From Porphyromonadaceae bacterium UBA3318 (GTDB lineage: Bacteria > Bacteroidota > Bacteroidia > Bacteroidales > Muribaculaceae), in assembly GCA_002361235.1 (NCBI GenBank), contig DESI01000052.1, positions 1-11,458 on the forward strand: DNA of 11,458 nt. Reading direction: 5' to 3'. Position numbers and translations under genes: made by a program. Positions 1 to 6,335 of this stretch are shown piece by piece. The notes beneath the pieces are model-generated. The model did no database searches and was not told where the DNA came from. It saw only the letters and a program-made list of their open reading frames with translations. Position 1 is the first letter of the stretch; every line of letters begins with the position of its first letter.

Positions 1-120
1 TGGCGGTATATCGCTGTGTATGACTGTATATGACGGTATATCGCTGTGTATGGCGGTATATGGCGGTATATCGCTGTGTATGACGGTATGTGGCTGTATA
101 TGGCTGTATATCGCTGTGTA
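1..120. repeat. 10-bp tandem repeat array, open at the window edge
   Basis: Twelve 10-bp units lie in perfect register with no insertions. The consensus is about TGRCKGTATA, with two main variants: TGGCGGTATA (1, 51, 61) and TCGCTGTGTA (11, 41, 71, 111). The second variant recurs every 30, 30 and 40 bp, so there is a higher-order pattern. The array probably continues upstream of the window. It stops exactly where the palindromic element at 121 begins. Because the period is not a multiple of three, each frame cycles through the same codons, and the short open frames here are repeat artefacts. One unit is close to one helical turn, so identical bases would face the same side of the DNA. Function is unknown. 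Confidence 0.9.
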
Positions 121-388
121 TGGTCGGAGACCATGTTTCTCGTTAACCCCACGACGGACAGGGACAGCGTCAGCTGGCACTGGCCTTCGTGGGGTGAGGA
201 TGCGTCAGTCACAGCTTGGTCGGAGACCATGTCGCTCGCCTTATTCGTAGATATACCCATGATCCGGTGATAGTACAGCGGTATGGTCTCCGACCAAACT
301 GCGCTGCCGCAGTCCACCCCACGAAGGCTTTCGGACGCTTCGCGCCCTCCGCCATCGTGGGGTTATTGAGAAACAGCCTCTCCGAGGC
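121..388. repeat. 268-bp nested imperfect palindrome (REPIN-like element)
   Basis: Left and right halves are inverted, diverged copies sharing ordered blocks about one centre near 255. Block 134-154 pairs with 355-375 (19 of 21 bases), 183-196 with 315-328 (14 of 14), and 216-230 with 283-297 (15 of 15). Shorter matches lie between: AGCGTC at 166 with GACGCT at 334, and CGGA at 155 with TCCG at 348. The outer ends, 121-133 and 376-388, share the core TCGGAGA, and each can fold as a mini-hairpin (GGTC-GGA-GACC and GCCTC-TCC-GAGGC). Each half is itself an inverted repeat around ACCCCACGA/TCGTGGGGT (146-154 with 187-195; 316-324 with 355-363). The motif TGGTCGGAGACCAT occurs at 121, 217 and, inverted, at 283. 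No protein is evident. It could be a REP/MITE-like sequence, a structured RNA or a protein-binding region. Confidence 0.85.
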
Positions 389-389
389 A

Positions 390-484
390 TTTCGGGTTAG
401 TGTTTTCGGGTTAGTGTTTTCGGGACAGCGTTTCGGGCCAGCGTTTCGGGCCAGCGTTTCGGGTTTATGATTTTGGGTTTGAGG
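390..484. repeat. 13-14-bp degenerate tandem repeat array
   Basis: Seven units begin with TTTCGGG or TTTTCGGG/TTTTGGG, at 390, 403, 417, 431, 444, 457 and 471. The units at 431 and 444 are identical (TTTCGGGCCAGCG), and those at 390 and 403 share TTTCGGGTTAGTG. The last two units drift, to GGGTTTATGA and GGGTTTGAGG. The alternation of 13 and 14 bp comes from an extra T. The array starts one base after the palindromic element ends, and lies about 60 bp upstream of the parA promoter box. I see no coding potential on either strand. Confidence 0.85.
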
Positions 485-522
485 CTTAAAAATGTGAAAT
501 AAGGAAATTTTGCAGTAATCGG

Positions 523-554
523 TATGGGAATGTGGGAATAAATTCGTAAATTTG
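523..554 (+). promoter_or_regulatory. Candidate Bacteroidetes-type promoter for the parAB operon
   Basis: TAAATTTG at 547-554 matches the Bacteroides -7 consensus TAnnTTTG exactly. The -33 box is weak: TATG at 523-526, one base off TTTG, with a 20-nt spacer. Transcription would begin near 559, leaving a leader of about 100 nt before the chosen parA start. The surrounding 485-570 stretch is much more AT-rich than the genes. It is the only such box between the repeats and parA. Confidence 0.6.
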
Positions 555-579
555 CATATTTAAATAGGTATAGCTTGAG

Positions 580-642
580 TTTCGCAAGTTTTTCAGCTTG
601 CTCAACAGTGGATGAATATCAACTTGAGCTTGCGAAAGTTGA
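580..642 (+). other. Leader with two mutually exclusive stem-loops upstream of parA
   Basis: TTTCGCAAG (580-588) pairs perfectly with CTTGCGAAA (629-637), and the stem can extend inward by one A-T and two G-U pairs to about 12 bp. A second stem, TCAACTT (619-625) with AAGTTGA (636-642), uses bases 636-637 of the first stem and encloses bases 626-635. The two therefore cannot form together. Both lie in the predicted leader and end 20 nt before the parA ATG at 663. An earlier in-frame ATG at 612 sits in the loop of the first stem. A regulatory role is inference only. Confidence 0.4.
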
Positions 643-662
643 ACAGTAAGAGCAGAACGTCT

Positions 663-1445
663 ATGGGAAAAATCATAGCGATAGCGAACCAGAAGGGTGG
701 CGTGGGCAAGACCACGACGTCGTTCAATCTGGGTGCATGTCTTGCAGCGGCAGGCCGCAAGGTATTGCTTGTGGACGCCGATCCGCAGGCCAACGCCACG
801 TCCGGTTTGGGCGTGGAGCCTCAGGACACCGACGCCACGGTGTACGAATGTCTGATAGAGGGATATCCGGCGTCGGAAGCCATCATGCATACCCAGGTCA
901 AGGGTCTGGACATAATCTGTTCGCGCATCGGCCTGGTGGGCGCCGAGGTGGAGCTGATGAGCCGCGCCGACCGCGAGCGCACTCTGTCCGGAGTGCTCGA
1001 ACCCGTCAAGGACAAGTACGACTACATCCTGATCGACTGCTCGCCGTCGTTAGGCATCATCACCGTCAACGCGCTGACCGCCTCCGACTCCGTGCTGATA
1101 CCGGTGCAGGCCGAATACTTCGCCCTGGAGGGTATCGCGCAGTTGCTCAATACCATACGTATCATCAAGTCGCGCCTGAAGCCCACGCTTGAGATCGAAG
1201 GCTTCCTGCTCACCATGTACGATGCCCGCCTGCGTCTGGCCAACCAGATATTCGAGGAACTGAAGGGTCACTTCGGCGACATGGTGTTCACCACGGTAAT
1301 ACCGCGCAACATCAAGCTGAGCGAGAGTCCCAGCCACGGACTGCCCGTGATACTGTACGACCCCGACAGCCGTGGCGCCATAGCCTACGGCCAGCTGGCC
1401 CGCGAGCTGCAGTCGCGCGAGCGTAAACGTAAGAAGAAAGCATGA
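663..1445 (+). CDS. parA: ParA (Soj-type) chromosome partitioning ATPase
   Basis: This is a 260-residue MinD/ParA-family ATPase. It binds DNA non-specifically when ATP-bound and is stimulated by ParB at the centromere, helping to move the chromosome origin. The deviant Walker A motif KGGVGKTTT is at residues 11-19, with signature lysine K11 and P-loop K16. Walker A' VDADPQ is at 37-42 and Walker B YILIDCSPSLG at 121-131. The late block NIKLSESPSHGLPV (216-229) is typical of chromosomal Soj proteins, and a basic tail RERKRKKKA ends the protein. The length is normal for the family. I chose ATG 663 because family members start with a sequence like MGKIIAIANQKGG. An in-frame ATG at 612 would add 17 residues unlike the family and lying within leader structure. 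The stop overlaps the parB start by 4 bp (ATGA), which indicates translational coupling. Confidence 0.97.
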   Translation: MGKIIAIANQKGGVGKTTTSFNLGACLAAAGRKVLLVDADPQANATSGLGVEPQDTDATVYECLIEGYPASEAIMHTQVKGLDIICSRIGLVGAEVELMSRADRERTLSGVLEPVKDKYDYILIDCSPSLGIITVNALTASDSVLIPVQAEYFALEGIAQLLNTIRIIKSRLKPTLEIEGFLLTMYDARLRLANQIFEELKGHFGDMVFTTVIPRNIKLSESPSHGLPVILYDPDSRGAIAYGQLARELQSRERKRKKKA

Positions 1446-2341
1446 CCATGACAATGGATCAGAATAAGAAAACATCCGGAACGAAGCGTGCGTTGGGTCG
1501 CGGACTCGATGCCCTGTTCGCGTCGGCACCGGTGCCCGAGGTGCAGACCGGGGGCGCTTCGGCCATATCCGAAATAGAACTGAACCTGATAGAGCCCAAT
1601 CCCGAGCAGCCGCGCCGCACGTTCGACCCCGAGGCGCTCGAGGAGCTTGCGGCCAGCATCCGCGAATTAGGCATAGTGCAGCCTCTGACGCTGCGCTCGG
1701 TGCCCGGAGGCCGCTATCAGATCATAGCCGGCGAACGCCGCTGGCGCGCCGCCACAAGGGCCGGACTCGTCACCGTGCCGGCATACGTGCGCACGGCCTC
1801 CGACTCCGAAATGACCGAGATGGCGCTGATAGAGAACATCCAGCGCCAGGACCTGAACGCCATCGAGGTGGCGTTGGGTTTCAAGAAACTGATAGACAGC
1901 TATTCGCTGACGCAGGAGCGTCTGTCGGAGCGCTTGGGCAAGAAACGCGCCACCATCGCCAACCATCTGCGCCTGCTGCGCCTGCCGGCCGAGATTCAGC
2001 TCGGCCTGCGCGACCACAACATCGAGATGGGGCACGCCCGCGCACTGCTCGGACTGGACAACACCAAGGCCCAGCTCAAACTGTACAAGCGCATCGTAAA
2101 GGAGGGCCTGTCCGTGCGCGCCGTCGAGGCCGTGGTGAAGAAAATGAACGAAGGCCCAGCGCAGGAGGAGAAGAAACAGGACAACGAGGCATACGACGAA
2201 CTGGTAAAGAGTCTGAGCACGCGCTTCTCGGCACCGGTGAAATTCAGCCGCAACGCCAAGGGCAACGGCACCATTACGTTTAAATTCGACAACGACGACG
2301 ATCTGCACCGTCTGATCAAGGCGTTCGACAGCGTGAAGTGA
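1442..2341 (+). CDS. parB: ParB (Spo0J-type) centromere-binding CTPase
   Basis: This 299-residue protein binds parS sites, spreads as a CTP-dependent clamp and activates ParA. The N-terminal ParA-contact segment KRALGRGLDALF is at residues 15-26. The ParB/sulfiredoxin-like CTPase domain runs from about 44 to 135 and holds NPEQPRRTF (53-61), GERRWRAA (97-104) and ALIENIQRQDLN (128-139). A helix-turn-helix DNA-binding segment spans about 157-181 (LTQERLSERLGKKRATIANH). A charged linker (238-250) leads to a C-terminal dimerisation domain (251-299). The start overlaps the parA stop; ATGs at codons 3 and 5 are possible alternatives. I found no convincing palindromic parS site (TGTTTCACGTGAAACA-like) in the window, so the target site probably lies elsewhere, unless this lineage uses a diverged one. 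Confidence 0.97.
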   Translation: MTMTMDQNKKTSGTKRALGRGLDALFASAPVPEVQTGGASAISEIELNLIEPNPEQPRRTFDPEALEELAASIRELGIVQPLTLRSVPGGRYQIIAGERRWRAATRAGLVTVPAYVRTASDSEMTEMALIENIQRQDLNAIEVALGFKKLIDSYSLTQERLSERLGKKRATIANHLRLLRLPAEIQLGLRDHNIEMGHARALLGLDNTKAQLKLYKRIVKEGLSVRAVEAVVKKMNEGPAQEEKKQDNEAYDELVKSLSTRFSAPVKFSRNAKGNGTITFKFDNDDDLHRLIKAFDSVK

Positions 2342-2346
2342 CAGGA

Positions 2347-3165
2347 ATGGGCATACGACTCACCCGGATGGAGAAGGCACTGACAGTGGCCCTGGCGATA
2401 TTGTTCGTGATACCGCCGGGGTTCGCACAGACCGTGCTGCAGGAGCGCCGGCCGGTGACTGTGTCCCGTGACCGCAAGCCTGTGATACGCGACCGCGAGG
2501 CGCTCAGTCCGGACTCCACGGTGAATGTGGACCTTGACCTGCGCGTATTGCCCGACGACAGGGAGACGCTTGCGACCGACTCGCTGAATACGGCAGAAGC
2601 CGACAGCATACCCCCGACGGTGGTGACGGCCGACGGATACTCGTTCGACGAGAAGGGACGCCGCCAGTTCAATCCCAATCCCACGCGCGCCGTGTGGATG
2701 TCGGCTCTGTTCCCCGGCCTGGGACAGATATACAACCGACGCTACTGGAAGCTGCCAATCGTGGTGGGAGGTTTCATGGGTCTCGGTTATGCCACCAGCT
2801 GGAACGGCAACCAATACAACGACTATATGCAGGGCTACCGGGACCTGATGGATTCCGACCCCAACACCAAAAGCTACATGAACTTCTTTCCGCCCACGGT
2901 CAAGGAATCCGATCTGGACAAGGCGTGGCTGGAAAGGACCTTCAAATACCGCAAGGACCAGTACCGGCGCAACCGCGACCTGTGCATCATCTGTCTTGTC
3001 GCGCTGTATCTGGTCTGTATGGTCGACGCATACGTCGACGCCCAGATGGCACACTTCGACGTGTCGCCCGACCTGAGCCTCGACCTGGCTCCGGCCGTGA
3101 TCACCCCGCAGAACCAGAGCTGGAGACGCACCAGCCTCGGAATGCAGTGGACGTTAACCTTTTAA
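2347..3165 (+). CDS. DUF5683 envelope protein encoded in the parAB operon
   Basis: This protein of about 272 residues has a DUF5683-like core and no established function. It starts with a signal peptide: basic MGIRLTRMEK, a hydrophobic core to about residue 24, then a likely cut after GFAQ (28). A variable Asp/Arg-rich stretch (30-110) follows. The conserved core contains SALFPGLGQIYNRRYWK (119-135), a hydrophobic Gly-rich segment (137-150), a middle helix-rich region rich in Tyr and Asp, and a second hydrophobic segment CIICLVALYLVCMVDAY (213-229). The protein ends in a strand-like GMQWTLTF. ATG 2347 is preferred. A GTG at 2338 overlaps the parB stop (GTGA) and would add three residues, and ATG 2368 would still leave a signal peptide. 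Its tight link to parB suggests co-expression with partitioning genes, but that does not prove a role in segregation. The family assignment is from pattern recognition. Confidence 0.85.
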   Translation: MGIRLTRMEKALTVALAILFVIPPGFAQTVLQERRPVTVSRDRKPVIRDREALSPDSTVNVDLDLRVLPDDRETLATDSLNTAEADSIPPTVVTADGYSFDEKGRRQFNPNPTRAVWMSALFPGLGQIYNRRYWKLPIVVGGFMGLGYATSWNGNQYNDYMQGYRDLMDSDPNTKSYMNFFPPTVKESDLDKAWLERTFKYRKDQYRRNRDLCIICLVALYLVCMVDAYVDAQMAHFDVSPDLSLDLAPAVITPQNQSWRRTSLGMQWTLTF

Positions 3166-3175
3166 GAACAGAATT

Positions 3176-4840
3176 ATGAGCAGAAAGTCAATCATACTTA
3201 TGGCCGCGTTGCTTGGCGTCATGCCGGCGATGGCGCAGAAGAACCGCAACGTGAACAGCCTTCGCACCGAGATAACCGACTCGCACATAGTGTATCCCAA
3301 GAGCTACGAGGCCGACACGCAGCGTATGCTGGAGGGGTGGTATATGCAGAACTACACCGCCACCGACGACAGCTACCGCCGCAAGGGCGACGTGGAGGTG
3401 AGCGACGCAGTGCTGCGCGATCGCCTGTCGAAGCTGCCGACGGTGATAGACATGCCCTATAACTCGATAGTGCGCAACTATATAGAGCGTTACACCCGTC
3501 GCGGACGCGACCAGGTGGCCGCCCTGTTGGGTCTGTCATTATATTATATGCCCATCTTCGAGCAGGCTCTGGAGGCCGAGGGTCTGCCTCTCGAGCTGAA
3601 ATACCTGCCCGTGATAGAGTCCGCGCTGGACCCCAACGCCACCAGCAAGCATGGCGCCGCCGGCCTGTGGCAGTTCATGGTAGGCACCGGCAAAGGCCTC
3701 GGCCTGGAGGTGAACAGCATGGTGGACGAACGCCGCGACCCGTACAAGTCGTCGGAAAAGGCCGCCAAATACCTTAAGGGCCTGTACAACAGCTACGGCG
3801 ACTGGTCGCTGGCCATCGCCGCCTACAACTGCGGTCCGGGTGCCGTCAACAAGGCCCTGCGCCGCGCAGGGGGTACACCCGACACCCAGGACTACTGGTC
3901 TATTTACTATTATCTCAGCCCCGAGACGCGCGGATACGTGCCCATGTTCATCGCCGCGAACTATGTGATGAACTATTACGACAAGCACAACATCGGCCCG
4001 GTGCTGCCCACCAAGCCCCTGGTGATGGACACCGTGCATGTGTCCGAGCGCATACATTTCAACCAGATTTCGAATGTGCTCGACATCCCGGTCGAGGAGT
4101 TGCGCGTGCTGAACCCGCAGTTCCGCGCCGACATCATTCCCGGCAACAACGAGCGCAGCTACACGCTGATACTTCCGTCGCGCCAGGTGCAGGCATACCT
4201 GATGAGCGAGGAGGAGATACGCGACTATAACGCCGACAAATACGCCCGTCGCGTAGTGGCCGAGCCGGGTTCGGAACCCGACGCCCAGCTTGCCGCCGTC
4301 ATAGCGCAGGAGGATGCCGAGGAACTGGCCAACGAGGAGCATGACCAGGCCAAGGACCTGCCCGCGCCGCGCAATACCGAAGAGGTGGCCGTGACACGCG
4401 ACCGCCGCGGCTCGCAGCAACAGCATCTCGACACCGGCAACACCAATGCGCAGGCCGATGCCGCAAGCGACTACCGCGCTGCCCGCCAGTCGGCCCGCCG
4501 TCAGTCCGGAAGCACTTACGATGCTTCCTCCGCGCAGCGCAGACAGACCGCGACCAAGAGCAGCAAGACAACAGCCAGAAAGAAGAAAGCGCAGCCTGCG
4601 GCTCCCAAGTCGCATATCGTCAAGAGCGGCGACAACCTGTCGAACATAGCCAAGAAGTACGGCACCACCGTGGCGGCATTGAAGAAGGCCAACGGCATAA
4701 CCGGAAGCGGCGACGCGCTGCAGCCAGGCGACAAGCTGAAACTGCCCGGCAAAAGCAGAGTCTCCTCGTCCAAGAGCAAGAGCAAAAGCAAATCAAAAGG
4801 CACATCCTCAAAATCAAAGAAAAAGAAGAGAAGACGCTAA
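3176..4840 (+). CDS. mltD: MltD-like lytic transglycosylase with LysM domains and a basic tail
   Basis: This 554-residue periplasmic or envelope enzyme cleaves the MurNAc-GlcNAc bond of peptidoglycan to form 1,6-anhydroMurNAc ends. A signal peptide covers 1-20 (cut after AMA). The SLT/goose-lysozyme-like domain is about 118-270. It holds the catalytic glutamate E148 in YLPVIESAL, then SKHGAAGLWQFM (157-168), AIAAYNCGPGAV (213-224) and YYYLSPETRGYV (244-255), all hallmarks of family 1D enzymes. A degenerate LysM lies at about 286-335. A long low-complexity Asp/Glu/Gln/Arg linker (365-475) follows, then a clear LysM domain at about 478-524 (HIVKSGDNLSNIAKKYGTTV). The last 29 residues hold 15 Lys/Arg and 11 Ser, ending KKKKRRR. 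It starts 10 nt after the DUF5683 stop, so it is probably the last gene of the parAB operon. Confidence 0.93.
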   Translation: MSRKSIILMAALLGVMPAMAQKNRNVNSLRTEITDSHIVYPKSYEADTQRMLEGWYMQNYTATDDSYRRKGDVEVSDAVLRDRLSKLPTVIDMPYNSIVRNYIERYTRRGRDQVAALLGLSLYYMPIFEQALEAEGLPLELKYLPVIESALDPNATSKHGAAGLWQFMVGTGKGLGLEVNSMVDERRDPYKSSEKAAKYLKGLYNSYGDWSLAIAAYNCGPGAVNKALRRAGGTPDTQDYWSIYYYLSPETRGYVPMFIAANYVMNYYDKHNIGPVLPTKPLVMDTVHVSERIHFNQISNVLDIPVEELRVLNPQFRADIIPGNNERSYTLILPSRQVQAYLMSEEEIRDYNADKYARRVVAEPGSEPDAQLAAVIAQEDAEELANEEHDQAKDLPAPRNTEEVAVTRDRRGSQQQHLDTGNTNAQADAASDYRAARQSARRQSGSTYDASSAQRRQTATKSSKTTARKKKAQPAAPKSHIVKSGDNLSNIAKKYGTTVAALKKANGITGSGDALQPGDKLKLPGKSRVSSSKSKSKSKSKGTSSKSKKKKRRR

Positions 4841-4847
4841 CCTGATT

Positions 4848-4920
4848 AGCAATGAGTAATCAGCAATCGGTAATATGCGTTGCATCGCGATTACTAATTG
4901 CCGATTCATAATTACTAATT
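4848..4920. repeat. Intergenic repeat cluster with inverted and direct copies
   Basis: The 91-nt gap between mltD and nhaD is filled by related AT-rich words. AGCAATGAGTAAT (4848-4860) and AGCAATCGGTAAT (4862-4874) are near-identical direct copies. ATTACTAATT occurs at 4890-4899 and again at 4911-4920. The two sets are inverted relative to each other: GCAATGAGTAATC (4849-4861) pairs with GATTACTAATTGC (4889-4901) at 12 of 13 positions. A small hairpin ATGC-GTT-GCAT sits in the loop (4875-4885). It could end mltD transcription or stabilise the mRNA 3' end, though there is no T-run. No TAnnTTTG box is seen here. Confidence 0.7.
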
Positions 4921-4931
4921 CAAAAGATGCC

Positions 4932-6332
4932 ATGATCACCACGTTAATAGTAATGTTTTTCGTAGGCTATCTTGCGATAGCCCTGGAGCATCCGCTGCGT
5001 GTCGACAAGACGGCGATAGCGCTGGTGCTGGGAATGCTGCTGTGGGTCGTCTACGCGCTGTGCGCCGACCAGATTGTCCCGCAGGTTGAACCCGGGAAAC
5101 TTGCGGCCTACATAGCCGAGACACCGAGCCTGCAGGGCGAGACGCCTCACTATCAGGCTTTGAGCTATGTGCTGGACGTCAAGATTGTAGAGGCTCTGGG
5201 CGACATCACCCAGACCCTGTTCTTCCTGATCGGAGCCATGACCATCGTGGAACTGATAGATGTCCACGGAGGCTTCTCCATCATCACCGACCATATCAAG
5301 ACCAACAGCAAGGGGAAGCTGATGTGGATACTTCTGGTCACGGCCTTCGTGTTCAGTGCTGTTCTGGACAATATGACCACAACCATCGTGATGATCATGC
5401 TGTTGCGCAAGCTGGTGGACAAGCGCAGCGACCAGCTGCTGTACGCCGGACTCATCGTGATAGCGGCCAACTGTGGCGGCGCGTGGTCGCCCATCGGCGA
5501 CGTCACCACCATCATGCTGTGGGTGAAGGGCAACGTCACGGCCCAGGCGCTGGTGGCCTACGTCACGCTCCCCTCCATCGTGGCCTGCGTGGTGCCGGCC
5601 CTGTGGGTGAGACGCTCGCTGCGGGGACAGCTCGGCACGGTACACGTCACCGAGACACAGGACCATAAGGAATTCACCTACCGCGAGAAACTGACCATGC
5701 TGATTCTCGGCGTCACCGGCCTGGTGATGGTGCCGGTGTTCAAGACCGCCACGCACATGCCGCCGTTCGTGGGTATGCTGCTGGTGCTGGGTATCCTGTG
5801 GATATATACCGAAATATTCTATAACCGCCGCCCGCACTACAAGGGAGCGCGCCAGCACCGTCTGCAGATGGTGATAAAGCGAATCGACTTCCCCTCGATT
5901 CTGTTCTTCCTCGGCATCCTGATGGCCGTGGACGTGCTTGACGCATCCGGTATCCTGGCCGCTACGGCCGCCTGGCTTGACAAGACCATACACAACATCT
6001 ATATCATCAACGTCGTGTTGGGCATCATGAGTTCGGTGTTCGACAACGTTCCCCTCGTGGCCGGCGTGATGGGTATGTATCCGGTCACCGACGCAGCGTC
6101 GGTGGGGTATGCCGCGCAGTTCGTACAGGACGGCGTGTTCTGGGAGTTCCTGAGCTACTGTGCCGGAGTGGGCGGCTCGATGCTGATTATCGGCTCGGCT
6201 GCCGGCGTGATCGCGATGGGTCTGGAGAAGATCAGTTTCGGATGGTATCTCAAGAAGTTCTCGATTCCCGCATTGCTCGGCTATCTGTGCGGCGCAGGGG
6301 TGTATATTCTTGAGGTGATCCTGTTCAAATAA
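4932..6332 (+). CDS. nhaD: NhaD-family Na+/H+ antiporter
   Basis: This 466-residue inner-membrane antiporter belongs to the NhaD branch of the ion-transporter superfamily; the family exchanges Na+ or Li+ for protons. Hydrophobic segments cover most of the protein, including 1-19, 26-44, 94-110, 129-157, 170-184, 203-226, 254-269, 278-294, 321-334, 357-370 and 408-430. Two halves carry matching signature motifs: FSAVLDNMTTT (141-151) with SPIGDVTT (186-193), and SSVFDNVPLVAG (367-378) with GVGGSMLIIGSAAG (412-425). The acidic residues D146, D190 and D371 are candidate transport residues by analogy. I chose ATG 4932 because it opens directly with the first membrane segment (MITTLIVMFF). An upstream in-frame ATG at 4875 would add 19 residues encoded by the intergenic repeat. 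tsaE follows after 3 nt, which suggests cotranscription. Confidence 0.92.
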   Translation: MITTLIVMFFVGYLAIALEHPLRVDKTAIALVLGMLLWVVYALCADQIVPQVEPGKLAAYIAETPSLQGETPHYQALSYVLDVKIVEALGDITQTLFFLIGAMTIVELIDVHGGFSIITDHIKTNSKGKLMWILLVTAFVFSAVLDNMTTTIVMIMLLRKLVDKRSDQLLYAGLIVIAANCGGAWSPIGDVTTIMLWVKGNVTAQALVAYVTLPSIVACVVPALWVRRSLRGQLGTVHVTETQDHKEFTYREKLTMLILGVTGLVMVPVFKTATHMPPFVGMLLVLGILWIYTEIFYNRRPHYKGARQHRLQMVIKRIDFPSILFFLGILMAVDVLDASGILAATAAWLDKTIHNIYIINVVLGIMSSVFDNVPLVAGVMGMYPVTDAASVGYAAQFVQDGVFWEFLSYCAGVGGSMLIIGSAAGVIAMGLEKISFGWYLKKFSIPALLGYLCGAGVYILEVILFK

Positions 6333-6335
6333 CCG

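Noticed and set aside
134..149. parS-like site TGTTTCTCGTTAACCC (12 of 16 matches to TGTTTCACGTGAAACA)
   Set aside because: It lacks the dyad symmetry that ParB sites need, and the matching right-arm copy (TGTTTCTCAATAAC) is worse. It is better explained as part of the long palindrome.
376..388. Hairpin GCCTC-TCC-GAGGC as an intrinsic terminator
   Set aside because: It has no following T-run and no upstream gene to end. It corresponds to the outer mini-hairpin of the palindromic element.
20..470. Three short forward open frames (20-250, 46-270, 216-470) as genes
   Set aside because: They are built from the 10-bp array and the palindromic element, show repeated low-complexity peptides, and have no family-like features.
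1..484. CRISPR array
   Set aside because: Repeat periods are 10 and 13-14 bp with no unique spacers, and no cas genes are nearby.
612..662. Upstream in-frame start for ParA at 612
   Set aside because: The added 17 residues do not resemble ParA N-termini and are encoded by the inverted-repeat leader. ATG 663 gives the expected MGKIIAIANQKGG start.
486..890. Reverse-strand open frame over the parA promoter and 5' end
   Set aside because: It is a shadow of parA and its leader, with no recognisable features.
3539..4615. 358-codon reverse-strand open frame antisense to mltD
   Set aside because: No family features are present, and the sense strand encodes a complete transglycosylase.
4875..4931. 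Upstream in-frame start for NhaD at 4875
   Set aside because: The 19 added residues come from the intergenic repeat; ATG 4932 begins directly with the first membrane helix.
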